From Cunninghamia lanceolata (Eukaryota > Streptophyta > Pinopsida > Cupressales > Cupressaceae): a DNA stretch of 64,000 nucleotides. The stretch lies in contig BSBN01000252.1 of assembly GCA_027924645.1 (NCBI GenBank), forward strand, positions 5,084,001 through 5,148,000, in the 5' to 3' direction. The notes beneath the pieces are model-generated. The model saw only the letters and a program-made list of their open reading frames with translations, ran no database searches and was not told where the DNA came from. Made by a program: the position numbers and the translations under genes. Shown here piece by piece: positions 42,301-55,204 of this stretch; position 1 is the first letter of the stretch; the number at the start of each line of letters is the position of its first letter.

Positions 42301-44746
42301 TTATTTCAAGAGGACAAATAGTTAGTCAGTGAAATTAAAATATGAAGAAAGTAATGTTGTGTTATGTAATATAGAATACATTAATTTATATTATCTTATA
42401 CGCAAACAATAAATGTAGATGACATTATTAATTTGCATGAGACTTAATAATTTGATGGACTAACTACCGTAGTGTGACTGAGGTGGATGCAGGAACAATG
42501 TCTTTTCCTCTAACATAACGAGAGAGAATATCACCATGGAGAGGGTACTAGATTGTGTGAATACAATGATCCTTGTGCTATTTAGAATCACACACACATA
42601 CTCACATTAGAGGTTAAGTTAATATTGAATCAAGTCTTTATCTATTTGTGGATTAGTCATCTCAGTAATATTGTTGACTATTGTGATCTTTTCATACTAA
42701 ATTAATAATATTGTCTTCTTCTCAATGGCCAAGTCTTTTTCATCAACAATTAGAAAGTTTGTGTACATCTATAAGTGTATTTAGTTGACATGAGTAATCA
42801 ACCAAACAAGTCAAACCTTATTGTCAAGATCAAAGTCAGTTTTGCTAAGCTTCAATATCAATAATTATGCTCGTAAATAACATAATTGAAGCATTCAAAA
42901 GAATACAATAGTGGCATTTAAATAATATGTATATTATTATTTATATTCTTATTTATTTAATAATTCTGATGTGTTTAAATTTAAAAATTTAGTATAAAGT
43001 TAAGATGGTTAAGTTTTGAAAGACTTCCATCGTACTCTCCCCTAAATGCTAGGAGGAGTGGGAGGGAGCAATAGCTCCATAACTCCTATTCTTAAATTCT
43101 CAAGACCATGCATGGCTGAGAGAAGGTAGGGAATAGCTAATGCAACTATTTTGTTTGTAACTAATAGGGAGTATGTTTTAATAGTAAAGATTAGAGAGAA
43201 AATGATATCTCTTTCGGATCGGTAGATTAGAGATGATAGAAGGAGATCAAAGAATGTATATCAACTGCATAATAAGTGATAGGTATGTCAATAATAGTAT
43301 TGTTCAAATGATAATAAATTTATTCTATGTATTTGTATATTGTATTTGTGTATGTCAAGAGATCATAGACATTAAAGGAAATAATCATAATTCTATGGAA
43401 AAATGAAGCCTTTGTACATATTAAGAAGTAATGATGTTGGTAAGAGAATACCATTGGTATGGTATTCCATTGAGGATATACATCTATAGTATGTTGTTCT
43501 AACAAATTATAATGAATTTAAATAATAGTCTTTTTTCTTAGAATTGGTGTATAAATTGACAAGAATATCTGAGTTAAAAAGATGATTGGTAGTTATTTAA
43601 ACCTATTCTTTACTGTCTTTTGATACTTCATCGATAGGAAGCCATATCCATATAAACATTATGGACATAGAGAGCTGATAGGTATGAATCTTGTAAAATG
43701 AAATTTAAAATGTAAATAAAGCATGTGTTTAGTCTAAGAAATAAAATCACAGCTAGTCATTTAAACTTGAAGATATCCATGTTCTTTTATGAATAATACT
43801 ATAAGTGGGATATTATTTATGTATATCTATTATATGAATATTGGATATAAACTAATATAAGACTGAATGGTTTGGTGTGGTTTTATACACAAGGTCAACT
43901 AGTTATAAACATTTTAAACCTATCTAGTTAAGGAATGAAAATTTTTAGCCAGTCTAGAATAGATCAAGATCTCAGATTAGTCTAGAGAAGACTGACAACT
44001 CATATTAGTCTAGAAAAGATTGAGAGCTTAGCTAACCTAAAATAGACTATGAAGTCTAGCTAGTCTTGAATAGACTGGGACTCATACGTGTTAGACATCT
44101 TAATATCTTTAAAAGGGAGTTAATTAGTTTGAAGTTTTGAAGGAATCTTTACTCTATGTTTATTAGTAAAGCTTTTAGTTTATGGAAGACCAATGATTTG
44201 ATTATTAGACTTTAACTTGAAAAGATTCCATAATTACGTGATATGCACAACAATCTATTATACTTATAATGTAAAACATATGTGTTATCACTTTTACCTT
44301 TTTGGAGTAACTGAGAGTTCTCATACACTACTTTTAATCTAGTTAAGAGGAAGCCATTCTTTTATCTTAATATGGTGATATTATATGTTTACTTCAACAG
44401 TAAATAGTCAAATATATTTTCATAGACTGAGCAAGACATATCTTAGTGGTAAGAGTCTTAGAAACCTATATACATCAAATGTATTGACTATTTTACATAA
44501 TCAAGTATATCTTGACAATGTATGTTTAGAGCATGAAAATGGGTTTACTAGTTGTTGAGTAGATGATAGGTCATCATAGACCTCTAATTGCAAGGATGAA
44601 AAGAGGGACTCAATGTATGTTTCATAATTCACCTAAGCTCTCACCCTATAATTTTCTAGTTGACTATTAGATAAGGGAATATTGTATGTTTTTAAGATTG
44701 ATTTTATATAAACAAGTCAAAGAGCATTGTCATACATATGCAATAT
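42301..44746. other. AT-rich intergenic DNA, no gene seen
   Basis: No frame, RNA gene or LTR pair is visible. A short tandem array lies at 43951-44085. Confidence 0.5.
43951..44085. repeat. 28-bp degenerate tandem array
   Basis: AGTCTAGA begins units at 43951, 43979 and 44007, an exact 28-base step, followed by two weaker units (AATAGACT near 44041 and 44070). Confidence 0.65.
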
Positions 44747-46119
44747 TGATGTAGGGGCATCACTCTCCATCAGAAAGTTTGGTTTTAAGTTTTTTTTTAT
44801 GTTGCATTTTCTGTGGTGGTTTCTATGTTTTTTGGTGTATCTTCCTATCACATTTGGGTCAAGAACATTATGTGTGGTGGAAACTGATTGCTAAATCACC
44901 TTAGTTATGGACCCTGTGTCATCTGGTGGTGTCGCTGTGAATGATTGAAAATGCTTTGGAGGTATGCAGTAGATAACCAAATATGAAGAGTTTAAAGTTA
45001 GTGAGAAATGAATTTAAGGTCGTGGAATCTTTCTGGCACAATACAACAAAGGAAATGTTAGTGAATGATGTAGATTCCTGTCATCATGGGAAGGAGAATA
45101 AACCATTACCAATCATAGTGTTCTTCGTCAGTTAGTCTTCCAGAGTATTGCACAGCTAAAATACCTAGCACTTCTAGTGCCAGGGCGATAGTTTCTCTTT
45201 CAAAAAGGGGAATTTTTCTATCAAGCCCTTATGAGGAAAATGACGGTTGGATAACCAGATGGAGGAATCAAGAGGTCGTAGGGTAGTGAACAGTTAAGAA
45301 GGAAAAATATTATTAAAAAGTTAACAGCTGGAAATGAAGGATGAAACGGCCAAGGAAGAAGTCATGCAAAAGATGTGATGGCAGATGGAGGTAGATCGTG
45401 GAGGAAAAGTCTAGAAAGGCCGAAGATTCAGAAGAAGATCAATTTTTTTTGGGTGTCAATATATATGAGAGGGGCCATCGATAGAGAGAGGGCAAGAAGA
45501 GAAGACTGAAGGCCAATAGTTGAGGACAATTAGATGAGATAGAACAGCTAGAAGATAGAGAAAAAGGCTGCAAGTATTTGAAAGAAGAGGTCGTAAAAGT
45601 AGAGAGGCTGCGGGCCAAAATGATGCTGAGGCATTTGATAGAGTAGGTCAAGTGTGGAAAAAAAGGCCCATGGTGGAATGTGTAGGTAGATAGATAGCAG
45701 GTCGGGAGGAGAAAACCATAGTTAGTGAGTCATTGTTTCCAAAGAGGCTGATTGTGTAGGCCCACATTCAGATGTATGGTTATGTTGGAGTGGCCGAGTA
45801 GATCAAGGGATGTGTGTTTTTATTTTGTATCTTTGTCTTAAACATAAATAAGAATTTGTATTTCCCTACTTCCTGTTATGTGTGCATTTGTTCTTAAAGA
45901 ATACATCTTGCTCCTATCATTTTTTGAATCTTTGATATATATTTAGTTCCTGTCATGTTTGTATGAGAACACTGTGAGGAGAATATCTTGAATTCCTATC
46001 TTTATTCTACATGTCTCTTAGATTGATTTTCCTATAGATGGATTTGGGTGTCATGCCTTGCAAGATAGCTTAAGGGGAATCAAAGCAAGTGCATGAGTTT
46101 TTTTTTACTTGTGCTATCA
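44747..46119 (+). repeat. 5' LTR (1373 bp) of the 44747-55204 element
   Basis: Colinear with 53820-55204. Shared phrases include GGTGTATCTTCCTATCACAT near 44840 and GGAAGGAGAATAAACCATTA near 45100. A TATA-like AATATATATGAGAGGGG is at about 45457-45473. Confidence 0.92.
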
Positions 46120-46179
46120 GATTGGTATCAAAGCACAAAAGATTGCTAGCATGGTGAGAAGAATGTTTGAAGAATGAGA

Positions 46180-48551
46180 TAGGAGAGGGTTGAAAGAGAG
46201 AGAGTTGTGAAAGTGTTTGTTTGAAAAAACTTATTGTGGTAGGCATAGGAAAGGGTTTGTAACTTCGATCCTCCAGCAAAGATAAATTGGGTAGAAGGTC
46301 TATAACTTCCTCCACTAAGAGAGAGTGGGTAGAGGGGGTTTTGAGAGATACATCTTCCAGGGTCTTGTTGGGTAGAAGGTAGTTGTGGAAAGTAAGAGAT
46401 TTTGTGTGAACCGATCGCCAAAGAAGAGATAGTTTGGACTGGAAGATTGAGCAAAGTTTGTGGATTTGCAGCAGTGAGAGGATGGGTATTAGTGCAAGGA
46501 GACCCGTGTTAATCCCATTTTGGGATAGATATTGGGATGGAGTAGAAAGCAAAAAATATCATGTAGGATTGGAAGAGATTGCGAGAAGAATGGAAATCTA
46601 GGAAAAGATTTATTTTCCTAATAAGGTTGTGGTTGTAGAAAAAGGACAAGAAGGAATGAAGAAAGTCCTCATTAAAGATAATAAGGAAAAGAGAAAAGAA
46701 AAAGTGCAGCAAGGAGCATCCAAAAAAGAAGAGAATAAGGTGTCCATGATGGAGGCACCTGAGGAGACCTCTTTGTCTCTTGATTTATTTTCTGATGACT
46801 TGTTTGAAGTTGAGAATGTAGGTATGAAGATGACTAAGAATAAGGATTTGGAGGAAAAAGTAGAAAGGGCAAGAAGAGAGCCTGTAGATGAAGATAGAGA
46901 TAAGAATGAAAGAGGACAAGTTGTAACAATATCTAAGAGAAGATAGTTTGTAGTAGAGGTGCAATGCAAGGTACCTGAAGATGGAGAGAAGGCTACTAAA
47001 GAAAATAATAAAGCTTGTGAAGTGGAAGAGGTGTCAAGATATTTAGCCAAGGATGTAAGAAATTTGGGATGACAAACCAATAAAGAGATAAAAGTAAGTT
47101 TTGGTAGTGATTTTGTTTGTGCAAGTGAAAATAGAAATGTAAACCTACAAGTTATAAATGAGAAGAATAAAATAGTAGATCATGGTTATATAATACCATA
47201 TTGGCAAAGGAATCAACAACAAAGAGAAGTGAGACTAGGAGTGGTTTATACTAACCCTTATGGCAGCAAAATAGCATCAAGAATGGAGGAAATGACAGAG
47301 AAATAGAGAAGACAAGAGGATAGGCCAAGTGCAGAGCTAGCAAGACATCAATTCAAAAAGATGAAGAAACCAACGTGGGTAAAGAAGCATGAGATAGTAA
47401 TAGAAGAAGTTGATAAGGAGAAGAAGACAGTACAAGAAAAGAGGAAAAGTGTCGATAAGGACAAGCCTAGTGAAGACGAGCACATGATGAAGCCCCAAGA
47501 AGAAAAAAGAAAGGAGAATAATACCCTAGGTTATACTAAAGAGCCTAAGAAAGTGCAAGGTAGATGATTTGATTTGTATAATGATGATGTTAAGGCTTTG
47601 AATAAAATCTATGAATATGAGGAAAAGATGTGGCTAATTGTGGATGAAAAGGAAATGAGAAGAGAAAGATATAAAATGGAGGGAAAAGGAACACAAAATG
47701 GAATGCCAAGTAATGAATATAAGAGGGATATGAAGAATGAGTTAGCCAAATGGAAGGGAAACCAAAGTGGAATAGCAAAAAATATAGATGAGGAAGTTGA
47801 AGCAACTGGTGAAGATAAATATAGTCATGAGGAAAACATGAAAGGGGTAGAGTTTGAAAAAGGGGCAGTAGAGAGTAAAGAAGAAGAAGTTGAGGTAGTT
47901 GAGAATAAAGAAGGTAAAATTCATGATGAAAATGAGGTAGACATAGAAATTAAAGAAGGGATAGCAAATGAGGATGTTATAGATGGTTTGTGGACTCTAT
48001 TTTATGAGTTTGAATCAGGAAGACCAAACATGAATAATTGCAGAGGACTGCATGAAAATAGGACCGTGAAGAAGGGTGAAGAAAAAGAGATAGTAGATGG
48101 TAATAAAGCGGTTGGTGCATCAATGCAGGTAGAGGTAAACAAAAATATCTTTTATAAGAATGTAGATTTGTATTTCTTTAAAGTTTTAATCAATGAAAGG
48201 TTTGAACAAGAGCTAGAGAGGATGCATGATATTGAGGTTTGTGATGAGAAAGAATTTCAAAGTAAAATTTTGTTGTCTAAGTGGGCCATAGGAAAAGAAG
48301 TATATGAAATAGTACATGCAGATTTGTATAATTCTGAATAAGTTCTTGACAACCTGATGAGTGAGGTTGCAACTATTGAAGTAACAAATAGCAATTTATT
48401 TGATCTTGGTATACATGGATGGACTATTTGGAGTTTGAATATGGAAACAAGTAAGGTGATAAGGATCAGGTGTGATACTGAGCAGCAATGTTGGTAAAAT
48501 TTGTTGAAAGTTCTAGAAAGAGTATGGAAAAAGAGAAAGAGAAGGATCTAG
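46180..48551 (+). pseudogene. Long Lys/Glu-rich frame of unknown function
   Basis: One frame stays coding-like from about 46180 to the nested insertion at 48577. I count ten in-frame stops: TAA 46260, TAG 46380, TGA 46407, TAG 46599, TAG 46944, TGA 47070, TAG 47304, TGA 47565, TAA 48339, TAA 48495. I see no frameshift. The longest open piece, 47568-48338, has 257 codons. The protein has an N-terminal ordered part (RPVLIPFWDRYWDGVESKKY near 46500-46560), a long charged centre (KDNKEKRKEKVQQGASKKEE), an aromatic patch (GYIIPYWQRN near 47180) and a C-terminal part (VDLYFFKVLINERFEQELER; LFDLGIHGWTIWSLN). I recognise no gag or pol motif. The start is unclear. It may be a highly diverged gag or a captured gene. 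Confidence 0.6.
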
Positions 48552-48576
48552 GAAAATGAGTTTTGAAATAATGGCA

Positions 48577-49119
48577 TGTTGTTATATGGAGCCTAATCAG
48601 ACTCAGAGGTTAAATTTTCCTCACTTTTATCGGCGCGGTTTCCCACCAAATTCCTATGAGGTCAAGTGGCAGCGCCCCTTGTGGGGGTTTAGGGGCAGTG
48701 CCCCCAAGACGGGGTCAGGGGTAGCACCCCTTGTAGGGTCCAAGAGTAGCGCCCCTGAAACCTCACACAGTTTTTTATTATTTTATAAAGGCACGGGGAG
48801 TTATTTTTTCATTGACCAACATAAGAAAACCCTATTTTTGTAACTGAAAAAAAACTTGATAAAAGCAGCTAAGGGTTAGGGTTTTGATTGATATTGTATT
48901 GTAGCATTTGCAGTGGTATTGAGTTGCAGGGATTGCTAGTTGTAATTGGTTTGATTTACTGGATAATAATATTTGACTCTTTGCTTGGTGGATGTAGCTC
49001 GAGTTTGGGTGAACCACATTAAAACTTGTCTCTCACTGTTATTAATTCTATGTATTTCCATTCATCTATTTAATCTTTATTTGCATTTAATTGATATCTT
49101 CTGTCATCTAACCCTAACA
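48577..49119 (+). repeat. 5' LTR of the nested copia element
   Basis: It contains a TATA box TTTATAAAGG near 48782 and, just before it, a GC-rich minisatellite of GGGGTCxAGGGGxAGCxCCCC-like units (about 48660-48765). It ends CCCTAACA. Confidence 0.93.
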
Positions 49120-49184
49120 AGTGGTATCAGAGCAGGTTTTTTCGATTATCATCTGCAGGAAGGTCTCACGGTTGAGTGGGAGCA

Positions 49185-52100
49185 ATGGCAGACAAGGGTA
49201 AATTGAAGGTCAATAAATTCAATGGGCAGAACTATCAGTTATGGAATATGCAGATGTAGGATTACCTCTATCAAAAAGATTTATGGATGCCGTTGGAAGG
49301 AGTAGCCAAGAAACTGACAACAATATTTGATGAGGATTGGAATCTTCTTGACAAAAAGGCACTAGGAACCATTTGGTTGTGCCTAGCACCATCGGTGGCA
49401 TTCAATATAAGGGAAGCGAAGACAACAGATGGTCTGATGAAAGCTTTGGTTAAATTGTATGAAAAACCCTCAACCTCAAATAAGGTATTTCTCATGAAGC
49501 GTTTGTTTAATCTGAAAATGATTGAAAGTGGATCTGTGACAGATCATTTAAATGAATTTAATATGATTGTCAGTTAATTGACTTCTGTAAATGTAAAATT
49601 TGATGAAGAAGTTAGAGCTCTCTTGATATTATGTTCATTTCCTAAAAGTTGGAATAGTTTGGTAATGGCGGTTAGTAACTCTGTTTTTGGTTCAAATACT
49701 CTAAAATTTGATGATGTTGTTGGTGTTATTCTGAGTGAGGAAATTTGTAGGAAAAGCTCAGGTGGATCCACATCTAGCAGTGTTTTGAATGTAGAAAGTA
49801 GGGGCAGATCAAAGGAGAGAGGAAAAGGTTCTGGAGGTCATGGGAAGTCACGAGAAAAATCAAAGCATAAGAGGTCCCAAACCAAAGGATAGAAGGATTG
49901 TTGGCACTGTGGGAAACCAAGTCATCTGAAGAAAGATTGCTAGTCTTAGAAAAATAAAGAAGGATACAAATAAGAAGGCAATAAGGAGGCAAATGTGGTA
50001 AGCAATAAGTCTGAAGATGATGCTTTGATTCTTTCCCTAGATAATGCTAATGATTCATGGGTTTTAGATTCAGGGGCCTCATTTCTTGCTATGCACCATA
50101 GAAGTTATTTTCTTGATTATGTCCAAGGGGATTTTGGGTTGGTTTATTTGGGAGATAATGAACCCTGTCAGATTATTGGAAAGGGAAAAATCAAGATTAA
50201 GTTGCAGAATGGGAATCATTGGCTACTACAAGAGGTAAGGAATGTTCCAAGGCTCAGTAGTAATTTAATTTCAATAGGGCAACTAGCTGAAGAAGGTTGC
50301 ATTGTTACATTTACTAATAAAAATTGGAAGGTTTCAAAAGGTGCCTTAATAGTAGCAAAAGGTGTGAAAGTAGGCACCTTATATCTTTGTATAGGTCATA
50401 CTATTCCTTCTACTTTAGCTATTGCAGAGAAAAAATAAATAGGTTCAGGAACAATTGTTGCAGGTTCACAAGAAGAGACTGAAACAGTTGCTGCAGGTTC
50501 TGAGACAACACTGTGGCATAATAGACTTGGGCATATGAGTGAAAAAGGTATGAAGGTTCTTCATTCTAAGAATGTTTTAGAAGGTCTGAAATGTATTAAT
50601 ATGGATTTTTGTGAAAATTGTGTGTATGGAAAACAACAGAGAGTCAGTTTTCTCAGAGATGGGAAGCAAAAGAAAAATGAAATGTTGGAACTTGTGCATA
50701 CAGATGTATGCGGACCAGCTCAGGTATCTTCTCTCGGTGGCTCTCGATATTATGTTACATTCATAGATGATGCAAATAGGAAGGTATGGATTTATTTCCT
50801 TAGGCACAAATCTGATGTATTTGAAACATTTAAGAAATGGAGAAGCTTGATTGAGAATGAGATGGGTAAAAGATTAAAATGTATCAAATCTGATAAAGGT
50901 GGTGAGTATTGCAGCAAAGAATTTGAATATTATTGTTCCTTTAATGGAATTCGTAGGAAGAAAATGGTTCCAAGGACTCTACAGGAAAATGGAGTGGCTA
51001 AACGCATGAATAGGACAATAATGGAGTGTGTAAGGACCATGAGATTGCATGTTGGGTTACCTTTCAACATGTGGGCAGAGGCTATCAACACTACTATATA
51101 TTTAATTAACAGAGGTCCTTTAGTACCTTTGGGTTGTGGCATTCTAGAGGAAGCATGGACAGGTAAGAAGGTGAGTTATTCTTTTCTCAAAACCTTCGGA
51201 TGTGAAGCATTTGCACATGTAGATTCTGAAAATAGAACCAAGCTGGATGCAAAATCAAAAAAGTGTACCTTTGTTGGATATGGCATTGATGAATTTGGTT
51301 ATAGGCTTTGAGATTTTGAAAATTAGAAAATTGTGAGAAGCAGGGATGTTATATTCAATGAGAAGGTGTTGTACAAAGATCAGTTGCAACAGCATGAGAA
51401 GAAAGAAAAGGATTATGTGGTGCTGGATGATACTCCAAAGAGTAATGTTCCAATGGTTCCTCATGCTCTGCAACAGAAACTAGAAATACCACAAACTCTA
51501 GTGAATGTTAGATGATCAATAAGGCTAAGTAGACCTCCTGAAAGGTTTTCTCCCTCTTTGTATTCTATTTTATTAACAGATACTAGTGAACTAGAAGGGT
51601 ATGATGAAGCTATGCAGGTGGATACACAGGTTCAGTGGGAGCTTGCAATAAAAGAAGAAATGGACTCCTTTCTGAAAAATTAGACTTGGGAATTATGCAA
51701 GTTGCTTGCAGGTAAAAAGGCTTTACCAAACAAATGGGTTTATCAGTTGAAAGAGGAAGATGGCGGTAAGAAAAGATTTAAAGCTAGGTTAGTTGTAAAG
51801 GGATTTGCACAGAAAAAGGGCATTGATTTTGATGAGATATTTTCTCCGGTTGTCAAGATGACTTCTATTCATACTATTTTAAGTATTGTGGCTACTGAAG
51901 ATTTGCATTTGGAATAGTTAGATGTGAAAACTGCCTTTCTCCATGGTGATTTGGAGGAGGAGATATATATGGAATAGCCCCAAGGATTTGAGGTCAAAGG
52001 TAAGGAGAAACAGGTGTGCAGATGGAAGAAGAGTTTGTATGGTCTGAAACAAGCACCTCGACAATGGTATTTAAAATTTGATTGCTTTATGGCTGAGCAA

Positions 52101-53140
52101 GGCTACATTAGGTGTAATTCTGACCATTGTGTTTATTTTAAGAGGTTGGATAATGATAACTACATTATTTTATGTTTATATATTAATGACATGCTTGTAG
52201 CTGAGTCTAACATGGATCACATAAGAGAGTTAAAACAACAGTTAGGACAGTCCTTTGCTATGAAGGATTTGGGAGCAACAAAACAAATCCTTGCTATGAA
52301 AATTTGTAGAGATAGGAACAATAGGAAATTAACTCTATCTCAAGCTGATTATGTTGAAAAGGTGTTGTAGAGATTCCATATGGAGAATGCCAAAGTTGTC
52401 AGCACACCTTTGCCTAGTCATTTGAAATTGACTAAGGAGATGTGTCCTAAGACACAAGATGAGGAAGAAAAAATGTCTAAGATACCCTATGCTTCAACTG
52501 TAGGAAGTTTAATGTATGCCATGGTATACACGAGACTAGATATTACACATGCTGTAAGAGTCGTTAGCAGGTATATGAGTCATCCCGGATTGGAGCATTG
52601 GAATGTGGTAAAATGGATTCTCAGATATTTGAGAGGTACATCCAATAAACACTTATGTTTTGGGGGCTTCAATACTGATTTAGCTAGTAATGTAGACTTA
52701 GATTTGGCTGGGGATATTCATACTAGGTGGAGTACTACAGGTTATGTCTTTACTGCAGGTGGGACAACAGTGAGTTAGATTTCCAAGTTGCAAAAGATGG
52801 TTGTTTTATCCACCACAAAGGTAGAATATGCAGCTGCAACAAAGGCGAGCAAGGAGATGATATGGCTGCAATCTTTCATGAAAGAATTGGGCACACAACA
52901 GGTTAATAGTTATTTGTTTATGGACAACCAGAGTGCCATACGTCTTGCAAAGAATTCTGCCTTGCATTCAAAGACCAAACACATACAGTTGAAGTATCAC
53001 TTCATTCGGTCGATGTTGGATATGGATAATTATAGCTGGCAAAGATACATACAGATGACAATCCAACAGATATGTTTACAAAGGCAGTGACAAGGGAGAA
53101 GCTGAGCTCCTCTTTAGCTTCGGTTGGTCTTCTAGACTGA
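49185..53140 (+). pseudogene. Copia gag-pol polyprotein with many TAG stops
   Basis: The ATG at 49185 (MADKGKLKVNKFNGQNYQLW) opens one frame that holds to about 53040; a single shift then leads to DNPTDMFTKAVTREKL and the stop at 53138-53140. Domains: gag to 49890 with zinc knuckle CWHCGKPSHLKKDC (49899-49940); protease LDSGAS with Asp at 50067; the HHCC region LWHNRLGHM to CENCVYGKQ (50512-50635); integrase core (HTDVCGPAQ, SDKGGEY, ENGVAKRMNRT); reverse transcriptase (NKWVYQLKEEDG, DVKTAFLHGDLEEE, LYGLKQAPRQWY), whose active site reads YINDM instead of YVDDM; and RNase H (FMDNQSAIRLAKN). I count 15 premature stops: ten TAG, three TAA, two TGA. It is inactive but otherwise nearly colinear with working copies. 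Confidence 0.95.
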
Positions 53141-53273
53141 AAATAACAAAAATAGAACAACAGAGTCTAGGGTGCTTATTTCTAGTGGGAGCTACAGGGT
53201 CAGTGGTGTTATGATCAGTCTCCAAGTGGGAGATGATATGGTGTGGAGTTTGATTAGTCTCCAAGTGGGAGAT

Positions 53274-53775
53274 TGTTGTTATATGGAGCCTAATTAGACT
53301 CAGAGGTTAAATTTTTCCCACTTTTATCAGTGCAGTTTCCCCCCAAATTCCTATGGGGTCAAGGGGCAGTGTCCCTTGCGCGCTCCCCGTGGGGGCTCGG
53401 GGGCAACACCCCCGAAACCTCACACAATTTTTTACTATTTTATAAAGGCACCGTAAGTTATTTTTTCATTGACCGACATAAGAAAACCCTATTTTTGTAA
53501 TTGACAAAAAGCTTGATAAATGCGGCTAAGGGTTAGGGTTTTGATTGATATTGTATTGTAGCATTCGCAGCGGTATTGAGTTGCAGGGATTGCTGGTTGT
53601 AATCAGTTTGATTTACTGGATAATAATATTAGACTCTATGTTTGGTGGATGTAGCCCGAGTTTGGGTGAACCACGTTAAAACTTGTCTCTCGCTGTTAGT
53701 AATTATGTGTATTTCCATTCCTCTATTTAATCTTTATTTGCATTTAATTGATATCTTCTGTCGCTAACCCTAACA
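53274..53775 (+). repeat. 3' LTR of the nested copia element
   Basis: Same ends and TATA box (near 53440) as the 5' copy. It is 41 bp shorter, the difference lying in the GC-rich minisatellite, which here has fewer units. Confidence 0.93.
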
Positions 53776-53819
53776 TGGCCCATGTGCAGGAGCACATGAA
53801 TTTTGTTCCCTAGGGAGTT

Positions 53820-55204
53820 TGATGCAGGGCCATCTTTCTCCATATGAAATTTGGTTTTAAGTTTTATTTTTGTGTTGCATTTTCTGTGGTGGTTTGTGTG
53901 TTGTTGAGTGTATCTTCCTATCACATTTGGGTCAGGAACTTTATGTGTGGTGGAAATTGATTGCTAAATCAATTTAGTTATGGACCCTGTGTCATCTAGT
54001 GGTGTTGTTGTGAATGATTGAAAATGCTTTAGAGGTATGTAGTTGATAGCCGAATATGAAGAGTTTGAAGTTAGTGAGAAATGACTGAGGTCATGGAATC
54101 TTTCTCATACAATGGAGCAGAGGAAATGTCAGTCATTGATGTAGATTCCTGTCATCATGGGAAGGAGAATAAACCATTACCAATCATAGTGTTCTTCATC
54201 GATTACTATTGTAGAGTATTAAGCAACTAAAATGCGTGGCACTTTTGGCACCAGGGCAACAATTTCTCTTTCAAAGAGGAAAATTTTGCTGACAAACCCT
54301 TATGGGGAAAATGACGGTTGAATGGCCAAATGGAGGAATCAAGAGGTCGCAAGGCAGTGGACAGTTAAGAAGGAAAACAATTATTAAAAAGTTAACAACT
54401 GGCAATGAAGTATTAAACAACCAAGGAAGAAGGCATTCAAAAGATGCGATGGCAGATGGAGGCAGATCATGGAGGAAGAGTCTAGAAAGGCTAAAGAATT
54501 AGAAGAAGATCAATGTGTTTTGGGTGTTGATATATATGAGAGGGGTTACCGACAGAGAGAGGGCGAGGAGAGAAGAAGGTTGAAGGCCAAGTATCGAGGC
54601 CAATAGTCAAGAACGAATAGAGGAGATAGAATAGCTAGAAGACAAAGAAAAAGGCCACAAGTATTTGAAAGCAAAGGCCATAAAAGTAGAGAGGCCACAG
54701 ACCAAAATGACATTGAGGCTTTTGATAGAGCAGGTTGAGTGTGGAAAAAAGGCCAATGGTGGAATGTGTAGGTAGAGACATGCAGGACAGGAGGAGAAAA
54801 CCATAGTTAGTGAGTCATTGTTTCTAAAGAGAATGATTGTGCATGCCCATATTTAGATGTATGGTTATGTTGCGGTGGCCGAGTAGATCATGGGATGTGT
54901 GTTTTCATTCTGTATCTATGACTTAAACATTAATAAGAATCTATATTTTCCTACTTCGCGTCATGTGTGCATTTGGTCTTAAAGAATACATCTTGCTCCT
55001 ATCATTGTTTGAATCTCTGATATATATTTAGTTCCTGTCATGTTTGTATGAGAACATTGTGAGGAGAATATGTTCATTTCCTATCTTTATTTTGCATGTC
55101 TCTTATATTGAGTTTCATATAGATGGATTTAAGTGTCATGGCTGGCAAGATTGCTTAAGGGGAATCAGAGCAAGTGCATGAGTTTTTTCTTACTTGTGCT
55201 ATCA
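53820..55204 (+). repeat. 3' LTR (1385 bp) of the 44747-55204 element
   Basis: Begins TGATGCAGGGCC, ends GTGCTATCA, and is followed by target copy AATAT. The TATA-like ATATATATGAGAGGGG recurs near 54528. Confidence 0.92.

Larger units (their letters stand above)
48577..53775 (+). mobile_element. Full-length Ty1/copia element nested in the 44747-55204 element
   Basis: LTRs at 48577-49119 (543 bp) and 53274-53775 (502 bp) begin TGTTGTTATATGG and end CCCTAACA. The primer site TGGTATCAGAGCAGG starts at 49122, and a purine tract AAGTGGGAGA precedes the 3' LTR. Target copies are TGGCA and TGGCC, matching at four of five bases. All protein domains are present in order gag, protease, integrase, reverse transcriptase, RNase H, the Ty1/copia order. 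Confidence 0.95.
44747..55204 (+). mobile_element. LTR element with unknown charged ORF; host of a nested copia
   Basis: Long LTRs at 44747-46119 and 53820-55204 start TGATG and end GTGCTATCA. Target copies AATAT are at 44742-44746 and 55205-55209. A primer site TGGTATCAAAGC follows the first LTR (about 46123), and a purine tract CCTAGGGAGT precedes the second. Without the nested 48577-53775 element it is about 5.26 kb, with 2.5 kb inside. The inside has no recognisable gag, protease, integrase or reverse transcriptase, only a long Lys/Glu-rich frame, so it is non-autonomous. By eye the LTRs are about 85-88% identical, so it is rather old. Confidence 0.93.
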
